Shown here one piece after another: positions 35,696-44,760 of a DNA stretch of 64,000 nt (positions are counted from its first letter, which is position 1; each line of letters begins with the position of its first letter). Made by a program: the position numbers and the translations under genes. Below the pieces are notes generated by a model that saw only the letters and a program-made list of their open reading frames with translations, had not been told where the DNA came from and did not search any database. The DNA is from Emticicia sp. CRIBPO. GTDB taxonomy: Bacteria > Bacteroidota > Bacteroidia > Cytophagales > Spirosomataceae. Where the stretch lies: assembly GCF_009905725.1 (NCBI RefSeq), contig NZ_JAAAKV010000001.1:558001-622000 (forward strand), read 5' to 3'.

Positions 35696-37483
35696 GTGAA
35701 GCACATTCGTAATTTTTGTATTATTGCCCATATCGATCACGGTAAAAGCACGCTGGCGGATAGATTGTTGGAATTTACCGGAACTGTAACTTCGAGAGAG
35801 ATGCAGGCTCAGCTTCTGGATGACATGGACCTCGAAAGAGAACGTGGAATCACCATCAAGAGCCACGCCATCCAGATGGATTATCTCTTTGAAAATGAGA
35901 AATATACCCTCAATCTGATAGATACCCCCGGTCACGTCGATTTCAGTTATGAAGTTTCACGGTCAATAGCTGCCTGTGAAGGAGCCCTGCTGATCGTTGA
36001 TGCCGCCCAGGGTATTGAGGCCCAGACCATCTCCAATCTTTTCCTGGCCCTGGAACACGACCTTGAAATCATCCCGGTGATCAATAAAATTGACCTGCCC
36101 GGAGCGATGGTGGAAGAGGTGAAAGACCAGATCGTCGACCTTTTGGGTATTGATCCTGACACCATAGTTTTAGCCAGTGCCAAGGAAGGTATTGGTATAG
36201 ATGATATTTTATCGGCCATTATTCACAGAATTCCTCATCCTGTCGGAGATCCCGACGGTCAGCTGCAAGGCCTGATCTTTGACTCTGTCTTCAATTCCTA
36301 TCGCGGTATTGAGGTAATCTTCAGGGTTAAAAACGGAAGAATCAAAAAAGGAGATAAAGTTAAGTTTATCGCCACTGGTAAAGAATATTTTGCGGATGAG
36401 ATCGGAAGTCTTAAGCTCAAAAAACAGCCTCGTGATGTTTTGGAATGCGGCGACGTAGGTTACCTGATTTCCGGTATAAAAGTTGCCAAAGAAGTAAAAG
36501 TCGGTGATACCATCACGCATACAGATAATGCTTCCATTGTGCCTATTCATGGATTTGAAGAAGTTAAGCCGATGGTATTTGCGGGTATTTACCCCGTAGA
36601 CACCACGGATTTTGAAGAACTTCGTGAGGCCATGGAAAAACTCCAGTTGAATGATGCCGCCCTGATCTGGGAACCGGAAACCTCTGCCGCCCTTGGCTTC
36701 GGATTCCGTTGCGGGTTCCTGGGTATGCTGCACATGGAGATCGTGCAGGAGCGTCTGGAGAGGGAATTCAACATGACGGTGATCACGACGGTACCTTCCG
36801 TAAGATTCATCCTGAAGACCAAGAGAGGAGAAACCATACAGGTATCTGCTCCTTCAGAAATGCCTGATCCGAACCTGATCGACTCTATCGAAGAACCCTA
36901 TATCAATGCACAGATCATCACCGCCGCAGATTATGTGGGTGTGATCATGACCTTGTGTATGGAAAAACGTGGTATTGTTAAAAACCAGGTTTATCTGACA
37001 GCCACCAGGGTTGAGCTTACTTTTGAAATGCCGCTTTCGGAAGTCGTATTTGACTTCTTTGATAAGCTGAAAACCATTTCAAGAGGATACGCTTCCCTTG
37101 ATTATTCACTGGCCGGCTATAAAGAATCAGCCCTTGTAAAGCTGGATATCCTGTTGAACGGCGATCCTGTGGATGCCCTTTCGGCCATTGTACACAGAGA
37201 CAAAGCCTATGACTGGGGTAAGAAACTTTGCGAAAAACTCAAAGAGCTTTTGCCAAGACAACAGTTCGAAATTGCCATCCAGGCGGCCATCGGTGCGAAG
37301 ATCATTGCGAGAGAAACCGTAAAAGCAATGCGTAAAGATGTGACAGCCAAGTGTTATGGTGGTGACATCAGCCGTAAGCGTAAACTTCTCGAAAAACAGA
37401 AGAAAGGTAAAAAGCGTATGAGACAGATCGGAAACGTGGAAGTGCCACAGGAAGCTTTCATGGCCGTATTGAAAATTAATTAA
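35696..37483 (+). CDS. lepA: Elongation factor 4 (LepA)
   Basis: This 595-residue GTPase has a GTG start chosen because translation then begins with [18 protein letters not shown], the conserved N terminus. G motifs are IAHIDHGKS (P-loop), DTPGHVDFS and NKIDLPGA. The C-terminal [19 protein letters not shown] is the LepA-specific tail. LepA is a ribosome-bound factor that back-translocates or aids 30S assembly. It is a housekeeping gene and shows no oddity. It has an upstream gap of 276 bases after the Wzi-like gene, with no other feature than the -7 box. Confidence 0.98.
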   Translation: MKHIRNFCIIAHIDHGKSTLADRLLEFTGTVTSREMQAQLLDDMDLERERGITIKSHAIQMDYLFENEKYTLNLIDTPGHVDFSYEVSRSIAACEGALLIVDAAQGIEAQTISNLFLALEHDLEIIPVINKIDLPGAMVEEVKDQIVDLLGIDPDTIVLASAKEGIGIDDILSAIIHRIPHPVGDPDGQLQGLIFDSVFNSYRGIEVIFRVKNGRIKKGDKVKFIATGKEYFADEIGSLKLKKQPRDVLECGDVGYLISGIKVAKEVKVGDTITHTDNASIVPIHGFEEVKPMVFAGIYPVDTTDFEELREAMEKLQLNDAALIWEPETSAALGFGFRCGFLGMLHMEIVQERLEREFNMTVITTVPSVRFILKTKRGETIQVSAPSEMPDPNLIDSIEEPYINAQIITAADYVGVIMTLCMEKRGIVKNQVYLTATRVELTFEMPLSEVVFDFFDKLKTISRGYASLDYSLAGYKESALVKLDILLNGDPVDALSAIVHRDKAYDWGKKLCEKLKELLPRQQFEIAIQAAIGAKIIARETVKAMRKDVTAKCYGGDISRKRKLLEKQKKGKKRMRQIGNVEVPQEAFMAVLKIN

Positions 37484-37524
37484 AATATACTCGCTGAGTT
37501 TATAAGTTTTCAGACGGATTCTGT

Positions 37525-37532
37525 TAATTTTG
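37525..37532 (+). promoter_or_regulatory. Putative -7 box for E2 gene
   Basis: TAATTTTG matches the TAnnTTTG consensus and lies 44 bases before the E2 start. It is a weak call, since no -33 element is clear. Confidence 0.35.
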
Positions 37533-37575
37533 AAACGAATTAATTCTAAGCAAAAATAAAGACATACTATAAATT

Positions 37576-39219
37576 ATGGCAGAAGTAATCAGGATGCCCA
37601 AGATGAGCGACACCATGGAAGAAGGTGTAATTGCCGCATGGAATGTTAAAGTCGGTGATGTCGTAAAATCGGGTGACATTTTAGCTGAAGTTGAAACAGA
37701 TAAAGCCACGATGGACATGGAGTCATACTACGATGGCACCATTCTTCATATCGGAGTTCAGAAAGGCGAAGCTGTGCCGATCGATGCGATCATTGCAGTG
37801 ATTGGAAATCCGGGAGAAGATTTTCAGAGTTTATTGAGTGGAAGTACTTCAGCCCCTGCCGCTGCTCCGGCAGAAACCAAAGAAGAAGTGAAAACCGAAG
37901 CCCCTGCAGCTCCTGCCGCAGCCGCTCCGGCCATAGATACCTCATCTATCAAAGCGACACTGGTTACCATGCCGCTTCTGAGTGATACCATGACTGAAGG
38001 TGTGGTTCACGCCTGGCTGAAAAAAGTAGGTGATTCTGTGAAATCAGGCGACATGCTGGCTGAGATCGAAACAGATAAGGCTACGATGGAAATCGAAGCT
38101 TATGAAGACGGTACTTTACTTTATATAGGCGTTAAAGAAGGTGAAGCTGCACCGGTCAATTCCGTTATCGCCGTTATCGGTGAAAAAGGAGCTGATTTCG
38201 AGACTTTACTGAAAGCCAACGCTGCCGATGGAAGTGCCCCAGCACCTGCTGCAGAAGCTCCGAAAGCCGCTGAAGCCGCCCCGGCTGCTGCAGCTGCTGC
38301 CCCGGCTAAAAAAGAAGAAGCTCCTGCTGTAACGCATTCCAATGCAGGTGAAAGAATACTTGCCTCACCGCTGGCCAAGAAACTGGCAGAAGAAAAAGGC
38401 ATTAACCTCGGCACTGTCGCCGGATCAGGTGAAGGTGGAAGGATCATCAAGTCGGATATCGACAACTATGTTCCTAAAGCAGCCCCTGCCGCTCCTGCAG
38501 CCGCTAAAACCCAGCTTTCGCCGTCACTGACAGGCCAGGAAAGCTATGAGGATATTCCTCTGAACCAGATGCGTAAAACCATCGCCAGAAGACTTTCGGA
38601 GTCTAAATTCTCTGCTCCTGAGTTCTACCTGACCATGGAAATCAATATGGACAAAGCCATGGAGGCCAGAACGGCCATGAACGCCATGTCTCCTGTCAAA
38701 ATATCATTCAATGACATGGTCATCAAAGCTGCTGCTGTAGCCCTGACCAAACACCCGAATGTCAACTCTTCTTGGTTGGGCGACAAAATCCGTCGTAACC
38801 ACCATATCCACGTGGGTATGGCGGTGGCTGTTGAAGACGGACTCCTCGTGCCTGTCATCAGATTTGCCGACACCAAGTCGCTTTCTACCCTGGCTGCTGA
38901 AACCAAAGACCTTGGTGGCAAAGCCAAAACCAAACAATTACAGCCTAAGGACTGGGAAGGTAACACTTTCACGGTAAGTAACCTGGGTATGTTTGGTATC
39001 GAACAGTTTACTTCTATCATCAACCCGCCTGAATCATGTATCCTGGCTGTGGGTGGTATCAAAGAAACTGTTGCGGTTAAAAACGGGCAATTCTATGCTA
39101 CCAATGTAATGAAACTGACCCTGACCTGCGATCACAGAGTGGTGGACGGTGCAACAGGTGCTGCATTCCTGGTAACTTTGAAAGATTTGCTGGAAGAGCC
39201 TTATAAATTGCTGGTTTAA
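37576..39219 (+). CDS. Pyruvate dehydrogenase E2 (dihydrolipoamide acetyltransferase)
   Basis: This 547-residue protein has two lipoyl domains, each with a lipoylated Lys in ETDKATM, at about residues 2-80 and 130-210. They are joined by Ala/Pro-rich swinging linkers. A peripheral subunit-binding domain follows (RILASPLAKKLAEEKGINL). The catalytic acyltransferase domain has the DHRVVDGA motif near the C terminus. It transfers acetyl groups to CoA in the pyruvate dehydrogenase complex. No E1 or E3 gene is next to it, so the complex is encoded in separate loci. A terminator follows at 39313. Confidence 0.92.
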   Translation: MAEVIRMPKMSDTMEEGVIAAWNVKVGDVVKSGDILAEVETDKATMDMESYYDGTILHIGVQKGEAVPIDAIIAVIGNPGEDFQSLLSGSTSAPAAAPAETKEEVKTEAPAAPAAAAPAIDTSSIKATLVTMPLLSDTMTEGVVHAWLKKVGDSVKSGDMLAEIETDKATMEIEAYEDGTLLYIGVKEGEAAPVNSVIAVIGEKGADFETLLKANAADGSAPAPAAEAPKAAEAAPAAAAAAPAKKEEAPAVTHSNAGERILASPLAKKLAEEKGINLGTVAGSGEGGRIIKSDIDNYVPKAAPAAPAAAKTQLSPSLTGQESYEDIPLNQMRKTIARRLSESKFSAPEFYLTMEINMDKAMEARTAMNAMSPVKISFNDMVIKAAAVALTKHPNVNSSWLGDKIRRNHHIHVGMAVAVEDGLLVPVIRFADTKSLSTLAAETKDLGGKAKTKQLQPKDWEGNTFTVSNLGMFGIEQFTSIINPPESCILAVGGIKETVAVKNGQFYATNVMKLTLTCDHRVVDGATGAAFLVTLKDLLEEPYKLLV

Positions 39220-39312
39220 TCAGAAAGAATGGAAAAAGTGGAAAGTACTCATTTGCAGCTTTCTTCAGTTTCCTGTAAACATCTGTTTAATCTGCATGGA
39301 ATATAAACCATC

Positions 39313-39347
39313 AAAATCCCCTCTGAACCTTGTTTTGAGGGGATTTT
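39313..39347 (+). terminator. Terminator after E2 gene
   Basis: AAAATCCCCTC (39313-39323) pairs perfectly with GAGGGGATTTT (39337-39347), followed by GATTTT. It lies 22 bases before the hslV start. Confidence 0.75.
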
Positions 39348-39368
39348 GATTTTAACAAATCAAATGAC

Positions 39369-39905
39369 ATGACGAAAATTAAATCAACTACCGTACTGGG
39401 AATCGTACACAATGGAAAAGTCGCTTTAGGGGCTGACGGACAGGCTACTATGGGTAACACCGTAGCCAAATCAAACGTAAGAAAAGTAAGAAGGCTGGCC
39501 GGCGGAAAAATCCTCGCGGGCTTTGCCGGATCAACGGCTGATGCTTTTACCCTGATAGAGAAATTCGAAGAAAAACTGAATGCCTATGGCGGCAATATGA
39601 AAAGAGCGGCCATTGAACTTGCCAAAGACTGGAGAATGGACCGTTACCTGAGACGCTTGGAAGCCATGATGATCGTAGCCAATTCAGAAGAATTGCTGAT
39701 CATATCAGGTACAGGAGACGTACTGGAGCCTGATAACCAGATCGCCGCCATCGGTTCGGGCAGCATGTATGCCCAGTCAGCCGCTATTGCATTAAAAAAA
39801 CACGCCTCAAGCCTTTCTGCTGAAGAAATGGTACAGGAAGGCCTTTCCATTGCAGCTGACATCTGTATTTATACCAACCATAACATCATTATCGAGACTT
39901 TGTAA
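39369..39905 (+). CDS. hslV: ATP-dependent protease subunit HslV
   Basis: This 178-residue threonine protease begins MTKIKSTTVLGIVHNG; processing would expose the catalytic Thr of TTVLGI. The rest matches HslV (GADGQATMGNTVAKS, GFAGSTADAFTLIEKFE). HslV forms a dodecamer that degrades unfolded proteins with the HslU ATPase. hslU is not adjacent, as often seen in Bacteroidota. The gene has its own upstream terminator. A Bcr/CflA transporter gene follows after 18 bases. Confidence 0.95.
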   Translation: MTKIKSTTVLGIVHNGKVALGADGQATMGNTVAKSNVRKVRRLAGGKILAGFAGSTADAFTLIEKFEEKLNAYGGNMKRAAIELAKDWRMDRYLRRLEAMMIVANSEELLIISGTGDVLEPDNQIAAIGSGSMYAQSAAIALKKHASSLSAEEMVQEGLSIAADICIYTNHNIIIETL

Positions 39906-39923
39906 TCTCCCTGGAAAGGATTT

Positions 39924-41135
39924 GTGATAGAAACCCGCAAGAAATATTATCAGCTGATCATCCTGCTGGGTGTGTTATCGGCCCTGATGCCGCTCAGCAT
40001 CGATATGTATCTTCCGGGATTTCCGGCCATTGCCCGCAGCCTGCATACTGATGTAGCCGCTGTAGGAGTTTCACTGGCCGGATTTTTTGTGGGTGTATGT
40101 GCCGGGCAGCTCTTCTATGGTCCGCTGATGGATAAGTTCGGGCGAAAAAAGCCGCTGATCTTTGGTCTGTCGCTGTATTTGCTGGCTTCGCTGGCCTGTC
40201 TGTTTGCAACCCATGTGGAGCAGTTTGTGGGCTTCAGGTTCTTACAAGCTTTTGGCGGATGTGCGGGTTTCGTAGCCAACAGGGCCATTGCCCGTGATCT
40301 TTTTGCCAAAGAAGAAATCGTCAAGGTATTTTCGATGCTCGTGCTGGTCATGGGTATTGCTCCTATTGTGGCCCCGACCCTGGGCAGCTTTATCGTGACA
40401 ACGTTAAACTGGCAGGCGATTTTTGCCTTATTGGCCGTTATATCCCTTTTTCTTGTCCTGAGCGTCATATTCTTTTTACCCGAAACAAAACAACCCGACA
40501 AAAGCTTCTCGCTTCACCCCAAAGCAGTTTTAAAGGAGTATGCAGAAGTCTTAGGCAACAAGCGGTTCATTTTATATACCATAGCTTTTTCGAGTGCCTC
40601 TGCGGGTATGTTTGCCTATATTACTGGCTCACCGTCTCTGTTTATGCATAAATTCGGGTTGACTGAACAGCAATTTGGTATGATTTTCGGACTGAATGCT
40701 TCCTGTTACATCCTCGGATCGCAGGTCAACAGGCTGGTGATCAAATGGAGAACAAGTGAGCAACTGGTCATTATCCTCGGCAGCCTGCTGTTCCTGGTGG
40801 CTTTGATACTGGCGGCATTAACCTATTACGGACTTGATTCCTTCCCGGCCATTTTTACCTGCCTGGCCTTCTTCCTGCTTTTCACCGGGATCATCAACCC
40901 TAATCTGAATGCATTGTCACTTGAGCCATTTACCCGCAATATCGGTGTGGCTTCTGCCCTTTCGGGTTTCCTTCAAATGGGCATCAATGCTTTATCGTCA
41001 TTTACGGTGAGTTATTTTTCAGACGGAACATCCACTTCTATGGTGGCGGTGATTCTGTTTTTTGCCAGTCTCAGCCTTTGTTGTCTGAGTTATCGCAGTT
41101 TAGAACTTTCACCGTTAAGGAGTCAAGATAGCTAA
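39924..41135 (+). CDS. Bcr/CflA-family MFS drug transporter
   Basis: This 403-residue protein has 12 predicted transmembrane helices. The Bcr/CflA marks are MPLSIDMYLPGFPAI at the start of helix 1, GPLMDKFGRKKPLIFG between helices 2 and 3, and GCAGFVANRAIARDLF. It starts at a GTG with a good AGGA-type site (GGAAAGGA) upstream. Such antiporters export sulfonamide, chloramphenicol or bicyclomycin in exchange for protons. It lies 18 bases behind hslV and is probably transcribed with it. Confidence 0.88.
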   Translation: MIETRKKYYQLIILLGVLSALMPLSIDMYLPGFPAIARSLHTDVAAVGVSLAGFFVGVCAGQLFYGPLMDKFGRKKPLIFGLSLYLLASLACLFATHVEQFVGFRFLQAFGGCAGFVANRAIARDLFAKEEIVKVFSMLVLVMGIAPIVAPTLGSFIVTTLNWQAIFALLAVISLFLVLSVIFFLPETKQPDKSFSLHPKAVLKEYAEVLGNKRFILYTIAFSSASAGMFAYITGSPSLFMHKFGLTEQQFGMIFGLNASCYILGSQVNRLVIKWRTSEQLVIILGSLLFLVALILAALTYYGLDSFPAIFTCLAFFLLFTGIINPNLNALSLEPFTRNIGVASALSGFLQMGINALSSFTVSYFSDGTSTSMVAVILFFASLSLCCLSYRSLELSPLRSQDS

Positions 41136-41179
41136 GATTGTTCAGCAAAATCTTACAGAAAAAATCTAAAAAAACTAAA

Positions 41180-41773
41180 ATGAAGCCCTTCCTGAAAAAC
41201 ATAAAACCCAAAATTGCCATTTCCCTGGTACTGGTATTCCTGGTGACGAATGTTCTGACCATTGCTTATTCAAAAATCAAGCTATTCATATTGGTCTATC
41301 CGGCCAATCTGCAGGAGCCATGGCAGTGGTACAGGCTTTTAACTCATCCTTTTTACGGGGCTGGTCTTCTTAACTGGGTCATACTTGTGTTTATGATGAT
41401 CGGTTCCGGCTTCCTGGTCGAAAAACACCTGGAGAAAAAGCAAATATGGACCCTGATCCTGTCTGCCACGGTCATCGGAGGAGCCTCGTATATGTATATG
41501 CACAGGCTTGACGATTTTGATCCCCCTATGGGCTCACCCGCTTTCATCGGATGGGCTTATGTTGTTACCGCTTTTATTCTTGGTCTGACCCATTGGAAAA
41601 CTTCGGGTCTGTTCGAAAAAATCTGGGTTGGCGTCTCTGTTTTACTTCTGATCAATTTCTGCTGGAATGATCACAAATTAAAAAATGAGATTATAATTGT
41701 CATCCTGTTTGCTGTTTTTCTGAATCTATTCCGGATTTTCAGAGAAAAAAAGAAAAATGCAATATTTTCGTAG
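41180..41773 (+). CDS. Rhomboid-like membrane protein lacking catalytic Ser
   Basis: The start at 41180 removes 14 charged residues and begins at MKPFLKNIKPKIAISLVLVF. The 197-residue product has about six helices and a rhomboid-like segment: WQWYRLLTHPFYGAGLLNW, then IGSGFLVEKHLEKKQ. In rhomboid proteases a GxSG motif follows; here the matching place reads MGSPAFIGW, without the expected Ser, so it is probably an inactive relative. The family assignment rests on pattern only and no function is claimed. It is co-directional with the MFS gene. Confidence 0.55.
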   Translation: MKPFLKNIKPKIAISLVLVFLVTNVLTIAYSKIKLFILVYPANLQEPWQWYRLLTHPFYGAGLLNWVILVFMMIGSGFLVEKHLEKKQIWTLILSATVIGGASYMYMHRLDDFDPPMGSPAFIGWAYVVTAFILGLTHWKTSGLFEKIWVGVSVLLLINFCWNDHKLKNEIIIVILFAVFLNLFRIFREKKKNAIFS

Positions 41774-41911
41774 GTCGGAACCTCAAGGCACGGCACTGCG
41801 ACGAACAAATCCCGTCATGATCTCATTCCGGATAATTTTATAGCATTATCCATGAAATAAAGCGTAACTTGTAGAAATATGTAAATTTTCATCTCTGTAA
41901 AACAAATCCGC

Positions 41912-42322
41912 ATGAACAAGCAATATGATATCTGGTTAGATGGGGCCAGGTTTGGTTCAACCAGCCTCGGAAAAGCCGACGTACCTATGAGCATAGTATC
42001 CGGTTCTATTCAACTGGTAAATACGCACCACGACTGTAACTACATCAGGGACTATTGCCTTGAAAACACCATCGGCTTTAATTATTATCAGGATGAAAAG
42101 TCGATTTCAACCCTGAACATTCCAAAGCTCCGGGTATTCACAACAGAAGGAGTTGAAATTAAGGGAAATTCTGCTTCCATAGAAGGAACAGAGACAGACG
42201 GTTTTGAAATTTCTATCGGGGGAATTCCATCGGAGATTTACGAAAGCGAGTTTCCTTATCACATCAAAAACTATCAGGAAACGCTCACAAATTCTGACCT
42301 GAAAAAGGATGTGAAGGAATAA
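41912..42322 (+). CDS. Uncharacterised protein
   Basis: This 136-residue soluble protein has no recognised family. It reads as a beta-rich protein (IWLDGARFGSTSLGKADV, FNYYQDEKSISTLNIPKL). No signal peptide, membrane helix or catalytic motif is evident. It is flanked by the rhomboid-like gene and a PfpI-like gene, both on the same strand, but with gaps above 100 bases. Codon use looks normal, so it is likely a real gene. Confidence 0.55.
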   Translation: MNKQYDIWLDGARFGSTSLGKADVPMSIVSGSIQLVNTHHDCNYIRDYCLENTIGFNYYQDEKSISTLNIPKLRVFTTEGVEIKGNSASIEGTETDGFEISIGGIPSEIYESEFPYHIKNYQETLTNSDLKKDVKE

Positions 42323-42441
42323 TTTCTAAATTCAATCAAATCACAATTGCTGCAATCAAAAAAAATTATTTCTTATTGTACTGAGAAAGTTTAAAATACT
42401 GATTATTTTTAAGCCGGTCCGTCCGTCTAAACATATCAGTA

Positions 42442-43014
42442 ATGAACATTTATCTATTCCTCTTTGATGGTTTCTCTGACTGGGAAATCGCATATCTGAC
42501 ACCCGAACTTCACAAAAGTGAAAAGGTAAACCTGATCACCTTCTCAAAGGATGGCGGGCCTGTCACTTCCATGGGTGGCCTGAAAATCCTCCCTGATATA
42601 TCCATCGAAAAAGTAATAGCAGATGATGTTTCGCTGTTGGTACTTCCCGGCGGAGAAGACTGGAATGAAAGAAAGCTGGAATTTGTATCTGAACTGACAA
42701 AAACAGTTCATGACCACCGGAAACCAATAGCCGCTATATGTGCCGCCACGACATTCCTGGGCTCCAAGGGTTACCTGGATAATGTAAAACATGTGAGCAA
42801 CGACCTGAATTACCTCAAAGCCGTCGCACCGGAATACAAAGGAGACGCCCTCTATCAGCCCGAAATGTTTGCCTCAGATCAGAATATCATCACCGCCAAC
42901 GGAACCGCCCCGATAGAATTTGCAAGAGAGATATTCAGGAAAATCGAATTATGGGAAGAGAGTGAAATAGAAAAATGGTATCAACTATTCAAAAACGGTA
43001 TTTGGGAGGCGTAG
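42442..43014 (+). CDS. DJ-1/PfpI-family protein
   Basis: This 190-residue protein has the DJ-1/PfpI fold with nucleophile Cys in AAICAATTFLGSKGYLD, and the preceding LVLPGGEDWNE acid-loop. This class includes YdeA-like glutamine amidotransferase relatives, proteases and glyoxalase-like proteins. The C terminus (FKNGIWEA) and the stop codon overlap a 24-base palindrome at 43014-43037, so the last residues may have been altered by that repeat. The Crp-type gene follows at 43102. Confidence 0.8.
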   Translation: MNIYLFLFDGFSDWEIAYLTPELHKSEKVNLITFSKDGGPVTSMGGLKILPDISIEKVIADDVSLLVLPGGEDWNERKLEFVSELTKTVHDHRKPIAAICAATTFLGSKGYLDNVKHVSNDLNYLKAVAPEYKGDALYQPEMFASDQNIITANGTAPIEFAREIFRKIELWEESEIEKWYQLFKNGIWEA

Positions 43015-43037
43015 CTCCGTGCCTCGAGGCACGGAGC
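43014..43037. repeat. GCCTCGAGGC palindrome over the PfpI stop
   Basis: GCTCCGTGCCTC and its complement form a perfect 24-base palindrome. Its first base is the last base of the stop codon of the PfpI-like gene. The core GTGCCTCGAGGCAC is shared with the palindrome in the subtilase gene (11231-11244). It can also act as a hairpin at the transcript end. Confidence 0.75.
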
Positions 43038-43101
43038 CGCCGTCGAGGTTCGGGCCAACCCATCCAAAATCACAACAAAAAAAATATAATAATCACATAA
43101 C

Positions 43102-43671
43102 ATGGAAGAATTAATCCAAATCACCAGACAGCTATGGCCTTCAATGTGTCCGGAATTTGAAGATACGCTGCGAAACTCCATCGTCAGGGAGATAATACCC
43201 AAAAAACAATTGGTTCTAAAAGAAGGGCAAACAGCCCACCACATGTATTTTGTTGAACAGGGCTGCCTGAGAGGATATTACCTGAGAGAAGGAAATGAAA
43301 TCAATTCATGGTTTATGAAAGAAGGAGATTTTGTGATCTCCATTATCAGTTTCTATACCCAGATGCCGACCGAAGAAATGATTGAAACACTTGAAGACTG
43401 TGTTTTATGGTCTATTTCCTACGATCAACTTAACGAATTGTATTTTCAATACCCTGAATTTAACCAGGTGGGCCGTTTGTTAACCGAGCGTTATTATGTT
43501 TTAAGTGAGCAACGTACCCAGAATTTAAGAAAGAAAACCGCCGATGAACGCTACCGGCATCTGGTCACTTCTTTCCCTGATATAAGTAATCGTGTTCCTC
43601 TGAAATTCATCGCTTCCTACCTGGGTATCAGTTTTGAAACCCTGAGCAGATTAAGGGCTAAGAAATGGTGA
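43102..43671 (+). CDS. Crp/Fnr-family regulator
   Basis: This 189-residue protein has a cyclic nucleotide-binding-like barrel (IPKKQLVLKEGQTAHHMYF, EQGCLRGYYLREGNEINSW). The C-terminal winged helix carries the recognition helix FIASYLGISFETLSRLRAKKW. It is a paralogue of the regulator at 17472 and, like it, lacks an obvious nucleotide-binding signature. The neighbours are the PfpI-like gene upstream and the sterol desaturase-like gene downstream, both possible targets. Confidence 0.85.
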   Translation: MEELIQITRQLWPSMCPEFEDTLRNSIVREIIPKKQLVLKEGQTAHHMYFVEQGCLRGYYLREGNEINSWFMKEGDFVISIISFYTQMPTEEMIETLEDCVLWSISYDQLNELYFQYPEFNQVGRLLTERYYVLSEQRTQNLRKKTADERYRHLVTSFPDISNRVPLKFIASYLGISFETLSRLRAKKW

Positions 43672-43758
43672 AATAAAACTTCACAATTGACTTTTGTCAA
43701 TTGTTCATAATAAATAAGTTCTGAGTTTTGCAGCATAAACTTTAAAACTATATTCACT

Positions 43759-43976
43759 ATGCGAACAATCCCTCAACAACGCTCAGCGTCGATCATTCTG
43801 GCCTGGCTTATATTGAGTCCCTACCCAAAAATCCGGCAACCCCGACCACATGCTCTTCGCTTATTAATTTCTATCATTGAGGCCCCTTTACCGACTTTAT
43901 ATTTAAGTTTTTTAAAGGAAAAATCAGGCTTTTCCCGAACGATCCAAAACACAAAACAACTTTTAACCGCTGGCAA
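43759..43976 (+). other. Coding-like DNA in two frames before the desaturase
   Basis: One frame is open from an ATG at 43759 (MRTIPQQRSASIILAWLI). The desaturase frame is open from 43881, after a TGA at 43878, and encodes GPFTDFIFKFFKGKIRLFPN continuing into NDPKHKTTFNRWQ right before the annotated ATG. The last segment reads like genuine protein but has no start codon. Hence the true gene may begin in the first frame and be joined to the second by a frameshift. The 305-base gap before 43977 contains nothing else. Confidence 0.45.
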
Positions 43977-44702
43977 ATGCTTACCATCATCTTTATCGTA
44001 TTCGGACTTTGTTTTATTCTTGAACGGATTATTCCCGGGTGGAAATTACCTGAGGTACCGACCTGGACAATCAGAGTTTTAGGAATAAACTTCGTTCAGC
44101 TTGGCGTTGTGACGCTCGCAGGTATAACCTGGGAAAAATGGTTTTCAACATGGTCATTGTTTAACCTTTCAGACCATGTTAATCCTGTTTTCGGAGGACT
44201 CATTGCCTACTTCATTGCCACCTTTATTTTCTACTGGTGGCATCGCTGGAGACACACCGTTGACTTTCTGTGGACGCGTTTTCACCAGATACACCACAGC
44301 CCGCAGCGTATAGAGGTAATTACGTCTTTTTACAAACATCCTTTGGAAATGACGGTAAACTCGATTATCGGTGGTTTGCTCGTTTATTCTCTTCTCGGAC
44401 TCAGTCTGGAAGCAGGTGGAATTTATACACTTTGCACAGCTCTCGGAGAATTTTTCTATCATACAAACGTCAGAACGCCTCAATGGATCGGGTATGTCTT
44501 TCAACGGCCTGAAATGCACAGGATACATCATGAATACAACAAACACACGAACAATTATGGCGATATAGTCTGGTGGGATATGCTATTCGGTACTTATGAA
44601 AATCCTAAAGAATTCAGGACTTCCTGCGGATTCGACAATGATAAGGAACAAAAACTCTTTGATATGCTGAAATTCAAAGATGTTCACAAAGATGCAGAAT
44701 AA
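43977..44702 (+). CDS. Sterol desaturase/fatty acid hydroxylase-family protein
   Basis: This 241-residue protein has about four membrane helices and the three His boxes of the family: HRWRH, HQIHH and HRIHHEYNKH. These bind a di-iron centre that hydroxylates or desaturates lipids. The start at 43977 is the only ATG in this frame. Coding-like sequence extends 96 bases upstream without a start codon, so the N terminus may be truncated by a frameshift. It is convergent with lutC. A long palindrome lies between them. Confidence 0.8.
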   Translation: MLTIIFIVFGLCFILERIIPGWKLPEVPTWTIRVLGINFVQLGVVTLAGITWEKWFSTWSLFNLSDHVNPVFGGLIAYFIATFIFYWWHRWRHTVDFLWTRFHQIHHSPQRIEVITSFYKHPLEMTVNSIIGGLLVYSLLGLSLEAGGIYTLCTALGEFFYHTNVRTPQWIGYVFQRPEMHRIHHEYNKHTNNYGDIVWWDMLFGTYENPKEFRTSCGFDNDKEQKLFDMLKFKDVHKDAE

Positions 44703-44712
44703 TTGATTTTGC

Positions 44713-44760
44713 GTTTGTTTTGTAGGCCCATGCCTCGAGGCACAAGCCTACAAAACAAAC
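44713..44760. terminator. Long palindrome between convergent genes
   Basis: GTTTGTTTTGTAGGC at 44713 pairs perfectly with its complement ending at 44760, and the inner part holds TGCCTCGAGGCA; only three internal positions mismatch. The palindrome includes the stop codon and last codons of lutC (minus strand) and lies 11 bases after the desaturase stop. It belongs to the GCCTCGAGGC family and is likely a two-way terminator. Confidence 0.75.
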
